Assembly: GCF_014635825.1 (NCBI RefSeq)
Contig: NZ_BMDO01000001.1
Coordinates: 558,001-622,000, forward strand
From: Mucilaginibacter galii
GTDB lineage: Bacteria; Bacteroidota; Bacteroidia; Sphingobacteriales; Sphingobacteriaceae
Length of the DNA stretch: 64,000 nucleotides
Reading direction: 5' to 3'
A program made the translations under genes and the position numbers. This document shows, one piece after another, positions 47,615 through 58,712 of this stretch; the first letter of the stretch is position 1, and every line of letters begins with the position of its first letter. A model generated the notes under the pieces. It was not told where the DNA came from. It saw only the letters and a list, made by a program, of their open reading frames with translations, and made no database searches.

Positions 47615-48595
47615 ATGAAAGCAGTGGTGATCTCAAAGCCCGGTGCACCGGATGTCTTGCAATTAACAGATAGACCGCAACCGGTTCCTCTATCGCATGA
47701 GGTGTTAATTAAAGTTTCGGCAGCAGGCATCAACCGGCCTGATGTGTTTCAGCGTAAAGGCAATTATCCTCCTCCAAAAGGCGCACCGCAAGATATACCC
47801 GGACTGGAAGTAGCCGGCACTATTGAAGCCGTGGGCGATAATGTAACCCAATGGAAGCCCGGCGACCGCGTTTGTGCGCTGGTGATAGGCGGTGGCTATG
47901 CCGAATACTGCACCGCCCCGGAGGGCAGCTGCCTGCGCGTGCCAAAGAACCTAACGATGGTCGAAGCGGCATCAATACCCGAAACATTTTTTACCGTATG
48001 GAGCAATGTGTTTGACCGTGGGCATTTAAAGCCCGGCGAAAGTTTGCTGGTACACGGCGGCAGCAGCGGCATTGGCGTTACAGCCATACAAATGGCCAAA
48101 GCCTTAGGCAGCACTGTCTATGTAACCGCCGGAAGCGATGACAAATGCCGCTTTTGCGAACAACTTGGCGCCGCCAAAGCCATTAACTATAAGCAGCAAA
48201 ACTTTGCCGAAGCTATTCACCAAGTTACCGAAGGTAAAGGCGTAGATGTAATACTGGACATGATAGGCGGCGATTATACACCACTAAACTTGCAGGCGCT
48301 TGCCAACGAAGGCAGGCTGGTAATGATCAACAGCATGAACGGCAAAGATGTACAGGTAGACCTTTCGGTAGTAATGCGTAAGCGTTTAAACATTACCGGC
48401 TCTATGCTGCGCTCGCGCGATGTGGAATTTAAGGCGGCTATAGCAAAGCAGTTGAAAGAGCATATTTGGCCTTTGCTGGCCGATGGACAGATCAAGCCTG
48501 TTGTTCACCAGGTTTTCGCGGCCTCAGCAGCAGCACAAGCTCACGAACTCATGGAAAGCAGTGAGCATATTGGGAAGATAGTGCTGGAGTTTTGA
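47615..48595 (+). CDS. NAD(P)H quinone oxidoreductase, zinc-independent MDR family
   Basis: A 326-residue medium-chain dehydrogenase/reductase of the quinone-oxidoreductase (PIG3-like) type. The N-terminal catalytic lobe has GINRPDVFQRKG, and the cofactor loop is VHGGSSGIGVTAIQMA (about 146-161). The zinc-binding residues of true alcohol dehydrogenases are absent. The substrate is probably a quinone or an enone. Convergent with the SGNH gene. Confidence 0.9.
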   Translation: MKAVVISKPGAPDVLQLTDRPQPVPLSHEVLIKVSAAGINRPDVFQRKGNYPPPKGAPQDIPGLEVAGTIEAVGDNVTQWKPGDRVCALVIGGGYAEYCTAPEGSCLRVPKNLTMVEAASIPETFFTVWSNVFDRGHLKPGESLLVHGGSSGIGVTAIQMAKALGSTVYVTAGSDDKCRFCEQLGAAKAINYKQQNFAEAIHQVTEGKGVDVILDMIGGDYTPLNLQALANEGRLVMINSMNGKDVQVDLSVVMRKRLNITGSMLRSRDVEFKAAIAKQLKEHIWPLLADGQIKPVVHQVFAASAAAQAHELMESSEHIGKIVLEF

Positions 48596-48695
48596 GTCAG
48601 TTAGTTCGTTAGTGAAAAACAAAAAGCCCGTTAGTTGGCAGTAAAACTTTTACTTTCCAACTAACGGACTAACGGTCTCTATGGACTAACTGACT
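48596..48695. terminator. Nested hairpin between convergent genes
   Basis: CCGTTAGTTGG (48629-48639) pairs with CCAACTAACGG (48657-48667). Outer AGTCAGTTAGT pairs with ACTAACTGACT (ending about 48695). Both gene ends meet here. It may be a terminator or a repeat element. Confidence 0.5.
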
Positions 48696-48699
48696 CTAC

Positions 48700-50046
48700 T
48701 TACGGTATTTTAACACCCCTGTAAGCAGATACTTCGGCTTGCGGAATGGTAGAGCCATATTGAGCATTAATGGCTTTGATAAACTCATTAGCAACAATAG
48801 CATATCCACGAGGCGTTAAATGCACGCCGTCTAACGAAAATACGCCACCGCTAATGAAACTTGAGTTCAGGGACACACCATCAATAATAACACCTTTTTT
48901 AATGTTGTTCAAGACGGTATACATATCAACCAGCGCTAACCCTTTTGATGCGGCTGCAGCTTTAATGGTGGTGTTATAAGCATCAACATATCCCCTAACC
49001 AGGACAACTTCATTTGGATCTAAAATATATTGGTTTTCGATAGGAGTCAACGGAGTTAAGCCGTAAGGCAGCGGACCAGCAACGGTAGATACCAGGGTAC
49101 CAATTTTACTGGTTGGAAACGTTAAAGTAACCAAGTCGGCAGCTGTGGCAACACGTGCAGTGTAACTAATACCTGTTGCATCGTCGGCCGTGTTACGTGC
49201 ACTTACATATAATGCCGTTGCTGCGGGATTTACTTTTTGTACACCGGCTAAAATAGCGCCAATAGTTACCGTGCTAAAGTAAGGGATGGCCGTAACATCA
49301 GGAATGGTAGATACAACGCCTTTTTGTCCGCCAGCCGTTAGCTTTGTAATTACCTGATTGTATAAAGCGGTAAAAGTTGCTTTCGGTGTAAGCACATCGC
49401 CTGCACCACCCGAGGTAGCATAACCTAAAGCATCATTATTACCTAACCAGTTAGAAAAAAAAGTATAAGGCTTGGCAGTAACAAAGTCGAGGTAAGAGGT
49501 TGAGGTATTAGCCGGAGTTATACCTGGCAATAAGCGCTCAAAATATCCATTGTAGTTACCATATAAAGGGTTAGTGGCATCCGATAATCTGATGCCCGGA
49601 ACACCATAGTTATTAATATCGCCGGTGTATTTAGTGTAAACGGTTACGTTGGTAGTAGCTGTGGCGCTAATGGGTACAGCAATTACACCGCGAACAGCGT
49701 TATTAGTAGATTGATTTACAGTTACTGGTGTGCCATCCGCATTAAATTTATCTAAGCGTATATAGCCTGAACCATCTGCCTTATCTTCGCTAAACAATGG
49801 TTGTGCAAAGTTTCCACCACCTACGGCCTGCATTTGCTGCGCTACAATAGAAGGAAACGAATTTAACTGTCCTTCGCGGTAAAGGCCACCATCCGCAAAG
49901 CCGGAAGTTAAGGAGTTACCTACCGAAATAAAACGGCTAAAATCAGCTGAACCTTTGGTAAGCACCGGAGTTTCTACGCTGGGCTTACAGGCCGCTAAGG
50001 TTAGTAAACCAACCAGGAATATATTTTTGTAATTATTTAATTTCAT
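48700..50046 (-). CDS. SGNH/GDSL-type lipoprotein hydrolase
   Basis: A 448-residue lipoprotein (lipobox LAAC, C20) of the SGNH superfamily. Block I is VGNSLTSGF with nucleophile S45, and block V is LDGVHLTPRGY near 415 with the Asp-x-x-His pair. The block III Asn is likely NWLGNNDAL near 201. Long for the family because of insertions. The substrate (lipid, ester or carbohydrate acetate) is unknown. The FadL-type porin gene is 59 bases upstream, so the pair is likely co-transcribed. Confidence 0.85.
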   Translation of the reverse strand: MKLNNYKNIFLVGLLTLAACKPSVETPVLTKGSADFSRFISVGNSLTSGFADGGLYREGQLNSFPSIVAQQMQAVGGGNFAQPLFSEDKADGSGYIRLDKFNADGTPVTVNQSTNNAVRGVIAVPISATATTNVTVYTKYTGDINNYGVPGIRLSDATNPLYGNYNGYFERLLPGITPANTSTSYLDFVTAKPYTFFSNWLGNNDALGYATSGGAGDVLTPKATFTALYNQVITKLTAGGQKGVVSTIPDVTAIPYFSTVTIGAILAGVQKVNPAATALYVSARNTADDATGISYTARVATAADLVTLTFPTSKIGTLVSTVAGPLPYGLTPLTPIENQYILDPNEVVLVRGYVDAYNTTIKAAAASKGLALVDMYTVLNNIKKGVIIDGVSLNSSFISGGVFSLDGVHLTPRGYAIVANEFIKAINAQYGSTIPQAEVSAYRGVKIP

Positions 50047-50070
50047 CTTAAAATTGAGTTAGTTATAATA

Positions 50071-50106
50071 AAAGTCCTCCCTCCCGGGGAGGATTTAGGA
50101 TGAGCT
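50071..50106. repeat. Half-element abutting the porin stop (family 1)
   Basis: AGTCCTCCCTCCCGGGGAGG core with the GATTTAGGA tail; its last base coincides with the porin stop codon. Confidence 0.8.
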
Positions 50107-51329
50107 TACCAGTGATATACCAAGGCTACACCCGGTATATACACATTGCTTTTAAATGTACCCGATAGATTAGACTCGATATTGTTTTGCGTACGGCTGC
50201 CCAGGTGCTCATACTCGAACGAAACATCCAGATCGAAATGGCGGCTGGCTTTGTAAGTTAAACCAGCGGTGTAAAAGCCGCGGTTGGCATCAGGAACTTC
50301 GGGGGTTACGTAACCGTCTTTAACCGGGGTTGAGGCATAGCCACCACCCACGCGCAGGGTAAACTCATTGCTGGCTTTATATTGTGCACCTGCACGCAGG
50401 CTCACGGCATTTTTGTAGTTACGCGGCGAACGGGTGTCTTGCAGTGCAGCGGTGTTTTGGGCGTAATCGAAAGCCAATTCTTTGTAAACATCCCACTGTA
50501 CATAATTGGCATCTAAAGCTAACAACCATTTGGCCGATGATGTGTAACCAAAGCCAATAGAGGTAGTGGCCGCCAGCGGCAACTGGGCCTTGAAAGTGTT
50601 AGGGCTTGGGAAACTTCCTTTCAGGCTTCCCGGAACAGTAAACAAAGCATCACCATCATTTAGCTTGGTATCTACTTTAGAGCGGTAAGTAACACCAATG
50701 GTTAAACCCTTTTTGGTATCAATAAACACACCGGCATTGTAACCGTAACCTGTGCCGCCGCCTTTTAGTTCGGCTTCGCCAGATGGATTATTGGCATCGG
50801 CCAGCGGTATGGCGCGTTTAAGATTTACGCTGCCGTGATTGTACACGAAGCCCGCACCTATGCTAATCATATCTGATATTTTGTAGCTGAATGTTGGTTG
50901 AAAAAAGATGGTCTTTAAATCAAGCGATGTTAAGACGTACTTACCAGCCCAGGTATTTCCCCAGTCGGTTAAACCACCGTAAGGCGTATATACCCCCAAA
51001 CCTACTTTCCAGCGGGCAGCTTTTGGGCCCCAAACGCCGTACGCATTAAATGGTGTTGCCACCTTATTGGCCGTATTGTATTGTACGTTAGAGCCGGTTG
51101 GCACAAAGCCCGATTTAAACCACAGCGGACTGATACCACCCTGAATGTAATTTTCGGGCAGCATGGCTACCGCACCTGGGTTAAAAAACACCGACGAGCC
51201 ATCTAAAAGCAAACCGGTACCTGTATGGCCCATACCTATTTGCTTTTGCCCTTCGAGATTAACCTGGAAACCCTGCGCAAAAACAGCCGCCGGCAAGAAT
51301 GCCAGCATTAAAAGTAAAATTTTTCTCAT
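50106..51329 (-). CDS. OmpP1/FadL/TodX family outer-membrane protein
   Basis: A 407-residue beta-barrel of the FadL-like family that brings hydrophobic compounds across the outer membrane. A signal peptide (about 1-18, ending VFA) is followed by the family N-terminus GFQVNLEGQKQIGMGHTGTGLL and SSVFFNPGAVAML, the hatch region. The chain ends in YHW, as barrels do with an aromatic C-terminus. It is upstream of the SGNH lipoprotein gene in an apparent operon. Confidence 0.92.
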   Translation of the reverse strand: MRKILLLMLAFLPAAVFAQGFQVNLEGQKQIGMGHTGTGLLLDGSSVFFNPGAVAMLPENYIQGGISPLWFKSGFVPTGSNVQYNTANKVATPFNAYGVWGPKAARWKVGLGVYTPYGGLTDWGNTWAGKYVLTSLDLKTIFFQPTFSYKISDMISIGAGFVYNHGSVNLKRAIPLADANNPSGEAELKGGGTGYGYNAGVFIDTKKGLTIGVTYRSKVDTKLNDGDALFTVPGSLKGSFPSPNTFKAQLPLAATTSIGFGYTSSAKWLLALDANYVQWDVYKELAFDYAQNTAALQDTRSPRNYKNAVSLRAGAQYKASNEFTLRVGGGYASTPVKDGYVTPEVPDANRGFYTAGLTYKASRHFDLDVSFEYEHLGSRTQNNIESNLSGTFKSNVYIPGVALVYHW

Positions 51330-51464
51330 AGTTATAAATTGGTTTAATACAACGGATAGTTTGCAAAAAAGGTTGCTAAGATAGAAAAATTAATAATGTG
51401 CTGTTATTACCGTTTTTAGTTTAAAATTGTTGTAGATATGTAATTAAAAATTCATTATAAACCT

Positions 51465-51472
51465 TAACTTTG
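51465..51472 (+). promoter_or_regulatory. -7 promoter element for atpD-atpC
   Basis: TAACTTTG, exact match to the Bacteroidota -7 consensus TAnnTTTG, 76 bases before the atpD start. No good -33 TTG at standard spacing. Confidence 0.6.
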
Positions 51473-51529
51473 CGCTCCGAAATAGTGTCTTGTACCTCGT
51501 ACAGATTTGTTTCATTATCAATTTTTTAA

Positions 51530-53051
<1,522 letters not shown>

Positions 53052-53053
<2 letters not shown>

Positions 53054-53143
53054 ACCCCTCCCGACCTCCCCAAACGGGAGGAGTTGAGGAAGATAATAAA
53101 TTAAAATTAAAACCTCTCCCCTTTGGGGAGATTAGAGAGGGGT
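53052..53143. repeat. Palindromic doublet between atpD and atpC (family 1)
   Basis: Half-elements at 53052-53085 and 53109-53143, inverted. The second ends GAGAGGGGTTAT directly before the atpC ATG and provides a purine-rich stretch at a Shine-Dalgarno position. Confidence 0.85.
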
Positions 53144-53146
53144 TAT

Positions 53147-53404
53147 ATGACTTTAGAAATTCTTACTCCCGATAAAAAAGTGTTTGAGGGCGAGGTTACC
53201 TCGGTTACCCTGCCAGGCACTTTGGGATCATTTGAAATATTGAATAACCACGCCCCAATTATTTCTACACTTGAAGATGGCAAGCTCATTGTTAGAGGTA
53301 TTGATAAAAATGCGAAGGAAAGTGTTTTCTTGATTAAAGGTGGTGTGGTAGAAGCTAACAATAACCAGGTGATGGTTTTAGCCGAGGGTATTACCCAACG
53401 CTAA
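53147..53404 (+). CDS. atpC: F1-ATP synthase epsilon subunit
   Basis: Couples F1 to the rotor and inhibits ATP hydrolysis. An 85-residue form with only the N-terminal beta-sandwich (LEILTPDKKVFEGEVTSV to the end). It lacks the C-terminal helical hairpin, as many Bacteroidota epsilon subunits do. The ATG at 53147 is chosen over a TTG at 53123, which would read through the repeat. Confidence 0.93.
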   Translation: MTLEILTPDKKVFEGEVTSVTLPGTLGSFEILNNHAPIISTLEDGKLIVRGIDKNAKESVFLIKGGVVEANNNQVMVLAEGITQR

Positions 53405-53422
53405 TTTGCTCAATCTTATTTT

Positions 53423-53456
53423 AAACGCCCGGCTGATTCAGTCGGGCGTTTTTTTT
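53423..53456 (+). terminator. Terminator after atpC
   Basis: AACGCCCG...CGGGCGTT stem with inner CTG/CAG pairing, followed by eight T residues. Confidence 0.9.
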
Positions 53457-53460
53457 ATGG

Positions 53461-53504
53461 GATTTCTCATTCCGAACGATGGCAAGAAATCTCGTTCGAA
53501 CAAG
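53461..53504. repeat. 'GATTTCTCATTCCGAACGA' repeat (family 4)
   Basis: Inverted halves: GATTTCTC...CGAACGA and AAATCTCGTTCG. Same family as at 44861 and 45988. Confidence 0.6.
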
Positions 53505-53629
53505 TAAGCACCTTCCTTGGGGAAGGATTTGAAAGCTACATCGAAAATTTTCCTCCTTTGGGCGGGGGTGCGGCTGGTTGGTGTGATGGCAGGGAGGGTT
53601 TTGACACACATGGTTGGCGAACTCTTCAT

Positions 53630-53662
53630 TAAACCCCTCCCTACCCTCCCCGGGGAGGGAAT
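53630..53662. repeat. GC-rich palindromic half-element (family 1)
   Basis: AAACCCCTCCCTACC with CCCCGGGGAGGGA core. A related but rearranged stretch lies at 53545-53600. Confidence 0.8.
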
Positions 53663-53718
53663 TGATAAAGTATAATATCTGTCAAGGCAAATACGTGTCA
53701 AACCTTAAAGCAGTCAAA

Positions 53719-53870
53719 AAAGCGTAGGCCCGCCAGCGCACCCGGCCGGGAGTTGGCCTTGTGTGCAAAGACAGGGATTGCGCTGGCTTGGCCTTATTGC
53801 TACTTTTGTGGCTAAGACAAAAGTAGTAGCCACTCGCGGCAATGAGCGAGACGAAGAAGGTTCATCAGCA
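53719..53870 (+). repeat. About 150-base dispersed repeat, copy 3 (family 3)
   Basis: Nearly identical to the reverse complement of copy 1 (41641-41791) over most of its length. Confidence 0.88.
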
Positions 53871-54348
53871 CAATACGAAGTTCAAAACGCAGTAACCAGC
53901 AAACACAACCCGTCATCATCTTTGCAAAATAGCACTTTTCGAAATGAGTTACATTCAGTAATTATTAAACAATCTAAGCGCTTTATTATACAACTTCTCA
54001 CACCATCCCTACCCATTTTACGCCGAATACCGCCTCATTACTATGCATGCATAACATATATACCGAATACCAATTTCAACTTTGGTATAAGCACTTACAA
54101 ATATAATTTCAATAATTTTAATTTTAAAAGAATTATATTCTGCTTATTGAGATAATTCAGAATATAAAACTTATTAAAAATTTATTTTTCTGTTATTGCC
54201 AGATTTAGAGGTTCTCTCTACCTTACAAATATTGATTTACTAACCTAATAAATTAATAACAACTAAACTCTTACGGCAAAAGGTTCTGCTTTCGGGCAGC
54301 CCGAAAGCTGTAGAATTTACATACACTAATAACAGCGCTACTTATATA
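53871..54348. other. Leader region of the ilv-leu operon
   Basis: About 480 bases, AT-rich near the end. It should hold the ilvD promoter. I could not find a convincing leader peptide rich in Leu/Ile/Val codons, nor a T-box. A compact hairpin is at 54288-54308. Confidence 0.45.
54288..54308 (+). promoter_or_regulatory. Compact hairpin in the ilvD leader
   Basis: GCTTTCGGG-CAG-CCCGAAAGC: 9-bp perfect stem with a 3-base loop, 40 bases before the ilvD start. There is no T run, so it may act on RNA stability or translation rather than as a terminator. Confidence 0.45.
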
Positions 54349-56061
54349 ATGAGTTTCACTAACGATACTACCGAAGCAACAGAATTGAACAGGTACAGTA
54401 AAACCTTTACCCAAGACCCTACCCAGCCTGCGGCACAAGCCATGCTTTACGGCATTGGTTTAACTGACGATGACATGAAAAAAGCTCAGGTAGGTGTTGC
54501 CAGTATGGGTTATGATGGCAATACCTGCAATATGCACCTGAACGATTTAGCAAAAATGGTAAAGGAAGGTATTTGGTCCGAAAATTTGGTTGGCCTCATT
54601 TTTCATACTATAGGCGTAAGCGATGGCATGGGAAATGGAACCCCCGGTATGCGTTACTCGCTGATAAGCCGTGATGTAATTGCCGATTCGATTGAAGCAG
54701 TTACCGCTGCCCAGTATTACGATGGACTTATCACCCTGCCTGGTTGCGATAAAAATATGCCGGGTTCTATCATTGCTATGGGCCGTTTAAACCGCCCGTC
54801 AATTATGGTGTATGGTGGCACTATTCACCCGGGACACTGGAAGGGAGAAGACCTGAACATTGTATCGGCATTTGAAGCATTGGGTAAAAAAATTGCCGGC
54901 ACCATTAGTCCGGAAGATTATATAGGCGTTATTAAAAATGCTTGCCCAAGTGCAGGCGCATGCGGGGGTGTATATACTGCTAATACCATGGCAGCCGCTA
55001 TTGAGGCATTAGGCATGAGTTTGCCTTACTCATCAAGCAATCCGGCGTTGAGCGATGAAAAGAAAGCTGAATGCCTGGCAGCCGGTAAAGCCATAAAAAT
55101 ATTATTGGAAAAAGATATTAAGCCAAGTGATATCATGACCCGAAAAGCGTTTGAGAACGCTATGGTGATCATTATGGTGTTAGGCGGCAGTACTAACGCA
55201 GTATTGCACATGATAGCCATGGCAAAAAGTGTTGATATAAAAGTTACCCAAGATGATTTTCAGATCATTAGCGACCGTATTCCGGTATTGGCCGATATGA
55301 AACCAAGCGGTAAGTATATGATGACTGACCTGCATAACGTTGGTGGCGTACCCGCAGTAATGAAATACTGCCTGAGCCAGGGTTGGTTACATGGCGATTG
55401 TATGACAGTTACCGGTAAAACCGTAGCCGAAAACCTGGCTGATGTTCCTGAACTTGACTTTGACACTCAAAAAATTATATGGCCCCTTGAAGCGCCTGTA
55501 AAAGCTACCGGCCACCTGCAAATACTTTACGGAAACTTAGCCGAAGGTGGTAGCGTAGCCAAAATAAGCGGTAAAGAGGGTGAAAAATTTGAAGGCCCTG
55601 CCCGCGTTTTTGACGGGGAGTTTGATTTAATAGATGGCATACAAACCGGCCGGGTTAAAGCCGGCGATGTAGTAGTGATCCGTAATGTGGGTCCGGTAGG
55701 CGCACCAGGAATGCCGGAAATGTTGAAACCAACATCGGCCATATTTGGCGCAGGTTTAGGAAGTTCGGTAGCATTAATAACCGATGGCCGTTTTAGCGGT
55801 GGCACCCATGGTTTTGTGGTAGGCCATATCACTCCAGAATCCTATCGTGGCGGCACCATAGCCCTGGTAAAAGACGAAGATCGCATTGAAATTGACGCCA
55901 CTAAAAACAGTATCAACTTAATGATAAGCCCCGAAGAACTGGCCGCCCGTAAAGCAGCCTGGCAGCAGCCGGCGCTGCGTGTTACCAAAGGCTTATTATA
56001 CCGCTACGCCAAAACGGTAAGCACAGCAGCCGAAGGTTGCGTTACAGATGAAATGGAATAA
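54349..56061 (+). CDS. ilvD: Dihydroxy-acid dehydratase
   Basis: Dehydrates dihydroxy-acids to 2-oxo acids in valine and isoleucine synthesis; an iron-sulfur enzyme. The 570 residues show the ligand cysteines in [19 protein letters not shown] and [14 protein letters not shown]. The C-terminal [13 protein letters not shown] block is typical. First gene of the ilv-leu operon. Confidence 0.98.
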   Translation: MSFTNDTTEATELNRYSKTFTQDPTQPAAQAMLYGIGLTDDDMKKAQVGVASMGYDGNTCNMHLNDLAKMVKEGIWSENLVGLIFHTIGVSDGMGNGTPGMRYSLISRDVIADSIEAVTAAQYYDGLITLPGCDKNMPGSIIAMGRLNRPSIMVYGGTIHPGHWKGEDLNIVSAFEALGKKIAGTISPEDYIGVIKNACPSAGACGGVYTANTMAAAIEALGMSLPYSSSNPALSDEKKAECLAAGKAIKILLEKDIKPSDIMTRKAFENAMVIIMVLGGSTNAVLHMIAMAKSVDIKVTQDDFQIISDRIPVLADMKPSGKYMMTDLHNVGGVPAVMKYCLSQGWLHGDCMTVTGKTVAENLADVPELDFDTQKIIWPLEAPVKATGHLQILYGNLAEGGSVAKISGKEGEKFEGPARVFDGEFDLIDGIQTGRVKAGDVVVIRNVGPVGAPGMPEMLKPTSAIFGAGLGSSVALITDGRFSGGTHGFVVGHITPESYRGGTIALVKDEDRIEIDATKNSINLMISPEELAARKAAWQQPALRVTKGLLYRYAKTVSTAAEGCVTDEME

Positions 56062-56150
56062 TTGAGTTGTAGGTTGTGAGTTAAAGGTTGTAAGTAATTA
56101 CACCTGAATTATAACAAATACTCACAACATTCAACTTACAACATATAACT
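56061..56150. repeat. AT-rich inverted repeats between ilvD and ilvB
   Basis: GTTGTGAGT (56073-56081) matches ACTCACAAC (56120-56128), and GTTGTAAGT (56087-56095) matches ACTTACAAC (56134-56142). The order of the arms allows alternative pairings. Confidence 0.55.
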
Positions 56151-56158
56151 TGAATACT

Positions 56159-57898
56159 ATGGAAGTTGCACAGCAAGACGTACTAACCGCACCTGAAGAA
56201 AAAGCAGGCATCGAACTTTCGGGTTCGGCAGCGCTTTTAGAAGCTCTTTTAGTGGAAGGCGTAGATACCATTTTCGGTTACCCGGGTGGCGCTATTATGC
56301 CTATTTATGATGCTTTGTATGATTACAAAGAGAAGTTAAACCACATCCTGGTGCGCCATGAGCAAGGAGGCATCCACGCCGGACAGGGCTATGCCCGTTC
56401 ATCAGGCAAGGTCGGCGTCGTTTTTGCAACCAGCGGTCCGGGTGCTACTAACTTAGTAACCGGCTTGGCCGATGCTCAAATTGACAGCACGCCGTTGGTT
56501 TGTATCACTGGTCAGGTATTTGCTCATTTGCTAGGTACCGATGCTTTTCAGGAAACTGATGTGATCAACATCACTACCCCGGTAACCAAATGGAACTACC
56601 AGGTAACCGATGCCGAAGAAATCCCCGAGGCTATTGCCAAGGCATTTTACATAGCTCGTACCGGCAGACCAGGACCTGTGTTAATTGACATTACCAAGAA
56701 CGCGCAAATCCAGAAGTTCAACTTCAAGGGTTATACTCCTTGTAACCATATCCGCAGCTATCGTCCAAAACCTATTGTTCGCCCGCAATTTATTGAGCAG
56801 GCGGCAAAAGTAATTAACGAAGCCAAAAAGCCATTCATTCTTTGGGGACAGGGCGTATTGCTGGGTAGTGCCGAGCAAGAATTTAAAGCCTTTGTTGAAA
56901 AAAGCGGTATCCCGGCGGCATGGACTATCTTGGGCGCAGGTGCTATCCCAACAGATCATCCCCTGAACGTAGGTATGTTAGGCATGCATGGCAACTACGG
57001 ACCTAACGTGTTGACCAACGAATGCGATGTGCTTATTGCCATTGGTATGCGCTTTGACGACCGCGTAACCGGCCGTTTAGATAAATATGCCAAACAAGCC
57101 AAGGTCATCCATCTGGATATTGACCCAGCCGAAATAGACAAGAATGTTAAAACACACGTGCCTGTTTGGGGCGATTGCAAAGAAACCCTTCCCCTGTTAA
57201 CCAATTTAGTAGAAGCTAAACAACATACCGAATGGCTGGCAAAATTTAATGAATTTACCCGCCAGGAAGTGGAAGCCGTTATAGATGCAGAACTGCACCC
57301 TACCAGTGGCGAAATGACCATGGGTGAGGTGGTAGACCAACTGAACAACCTAACCAACGGCGATGCCATTATTGTAACCGATGTTGGCCAGCACCAAATG
57401 GTGGGCTGCCGATATGCCAAGTTCAATAAAACCCGCAGCAATATAACCAGCGGTGGTTTAGGTACCATGGGCTTTGCCCTTCCAGCTGCCATAGGTGCTA
57501 AATTTGGTGCGCAAGAAAGTACCGTGGTTGCCATTATTGGTGATGGCGGCTTCCAGATGACCTTGCAGGAACTAGGTACCATTATGCAAAGCGGCGTGGA
57601 TGTAAAGATCATCATCTTAAATAACCGCTTCTTAGGCATGGTGCGCCAATGGCAGGAGTTGTTTAACGAGCGCCGGTATTCATTTGTAGATATTCAAAGC
57701 CCCGATTTTGTACAGGTAGCTAAAGGATACGGCATAGCCGGTAAATGCATCAAAGAACGCGAAGAACTGCAATCTTCGCTAAAAGAAATGTTAGACCATA
57801 AAGGCTCTTTCTTACTCGAAGTATTTGTAACCAAGGAAAACAACGTATTCCCGATGGTACCACAGGGATGCAGTGTAAGCGAAATCAGATTAAAATAG
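56159..57898 (+). CDS. ilvB: Acetolactate synthase large subunit
   Basis: Thiamine-diphosphate enzyme condensing two pyruvates, or pyruvate with 2-oxobutyrate. The 579 residues include the catalytic Glu in VRHEQGGIHAGQGYAR (about 61), the FAD-binding middle domain, and the ThDP motif GDGGFQMTLQELGT...NNRFLGMVRQWQ. The ATG at 56159 is preferred over a TTG at 56150. The stop codon TAG is shared with the first bases of a palindromic element. Confidence 0.97.
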   Translation: MEVAQQDVLTAPEEKAGIELSGSAALLEALLVEGVDTIFGYPGGAIMPIYDALYDYKEKLNHILVRHEQGGIHAGQGYARSSGKVGVVFATSGPGATNLVTGLADAQIDSTPLVCITGQVFAHLLGTDAFQETDVINITTPVTKWNYQVTDAEEIPEAIAKAFYIARTGRPGPVLIDITKNAQIQKFNFKGYTPCNHIRSYRPKPIVRPQFIEQAAKVINEAKKPFILWGQGVLLGSAEQEFKAFVEKSGIPAAWTILGAGAIPTDHPLNVGMLGMHGNYGPNVLTNECDVLIAIGMRFDDRVTGRLDKYAKQAKVIHLDIDPAEIDKNVKTHVPVWGDCKETLPLLTNLVEAKQHTEWLAKFNEFTRQEVEAVIDAELHPTSGEMTMGEVVDQLNNLTNGDAIIVTDVGQHQMVGCRYAKFNKTRSNITSGGLGTMGFALPAAIGAKFGAQESTVVAIIGDGGFQMTLQELGTIMQSGVDVKIIILNNRFLGMVRQWQELFNERRYSFVDIQSPDFVQVAKGYGIAGKCIKEREELQSSLKEMLDHKGSFLLEVFVTKENNVFPMVPQGCSVSEIRLK

Positions 57899-58023
57899 CC
57901 CCTCCCAAACCCTCCCCGGGAGGGAGGGCTTAACAAGCAAAGCAATATACCATGAGTACAGAATTAAATAAAAACGATATAAATTCAAAAGTCCTCCCTA
58001 CCGGGGAGGATTTAGGAGGGGCT
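57896..58023. repeat. Palindromic doublet straddling the ilvN start (family 1)
   Basis: Half-elements at 57896-57932 and 57988-58023, inverted. The first begins in the ilvB stop codon; the second is translated within ilvN. The ilvN ATG (57952) lies in the spacer. Confidence 0.9.
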
Positions 58024-58608
58024 CGACAGGAATTTAACATTACTGTTTACACCGAAAACCAAATTGGTTTATTAAACCGCATTGCCATCATCTTCACCCG
58101 TCGTAAAATTAATATCGACAGCCTGAACACCTCTCCATCAGAAATTGAGAGCATTCACCGCTTCAATATTGTAATTACCGAAACCGAAGAAGTGGTACGC
58201 AAGGTTTGCCGCCAAATAGAAAAGCAGGTAGAGGTTTTAAAAGTATACTACCATACCAACGCCGATATTATTTGGCAGGAAATGGCACTCTATAAAGTGC
58301 CGGCCGATGTTATTGCCGAGAAAGCTTCGGTTGAGCGTTTATTGCGCGAGAACGGTGCCCGTGCCGTAGTGATCCGTAAGGATTATATCGTGTTCGAAAC
58401 CACCGGTCACCGTGAAGAAACCGATAACCTGATCAGCGTACTCCAGCCTTTTGGCCTCATTGAATTTGTACGCAGTGCCCGCATTGCCATTATTAAAGAC
58501 AGCGATGGCTTTAACCGCAAACTGCGCGAATTTGAACAGGATCAACCCGGTGAAGATGTAAACGAAAACGAATACCTGAACCAGGGGCAGAAAGTATTTA
58601 CCATGTAA
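57952..58608 (+). CDS. ilvN: Acetolactate synthase small subunit with a repeat-encoded N-terminus
   Basis: Regulatory subunit that binds branched-chain amino acids and activates IlvB. The 218 residues contain an ACT domain starting at FNITVYTENQIGLLNRIAI (about 28-46) and a C-terminal ACT-like domain (about 105-185). The first 27 residues are not part of the fold: residues 13-24 (KVLPTGEDLGGA) come from a half-copy of the palindromic element. Residues 1-12 come from the spacer. The rest appears intact. Confidence 0.93.
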   Translation: MSTELNKNDINSKVLPTGEDLGGARQEFNITVYTENQIGLLNRIAIIFTRRKINIDSLNTSPSEIESIHRFNIVITETEEVVRKVCRQIEKQVEVLKVYYHTNADIIWQEMALYKVPADVIAEKASVERLLRENGARAVVIRKDYIVFETTGHREETDNLISVLQPFGLIEFVRSARIAIIKDSDGFNRKLREFEQDQPGEDVNENEYLNQGQKVFTM

Positions 58609-58610
58609 AG

Positions 58611-58705
58611 CAGTTATTAGGTTATTGAGTTATTAGTCACTGCCTTTAACTTACAACCTAATAACAAAATAACTTAATAACGAAATCATAACACAATAAC
58701 TTAAA
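58611..58705. repeat. AT-rich inverted repeats between ilvN and ilvC
   Basis: GGTTATTGAGTTATTAG (58620-58636) is matched by inverted CTAATAACAAAATAACTTAATAAC-type sequence (about 58658-58682). Confidence 0.5.
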
Positions 58706-58712
58706 TAAAGAA

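Noticed and set aside
53763-54155. Open frame of 130 codons upstream of ilvD
   Set aside because: It starts within a dispersed repeat and its composition (Tyr/Asn/Phe/Ile-rich tail) matches AT-rich non-coding DNA.
53871-54348. T-box or leader-peptide attenuator before ilvD
   Set aside because: No leader peptide with clustered Leu/Ile/Val codons, no T-box sequence and no terminator hairpin with T run found by eye.
56995-57639. Long open frame on the minus strand opposite ilvB
   Set aside because: Shadow of the conserved ilvB gene; no homology or start context of its own.
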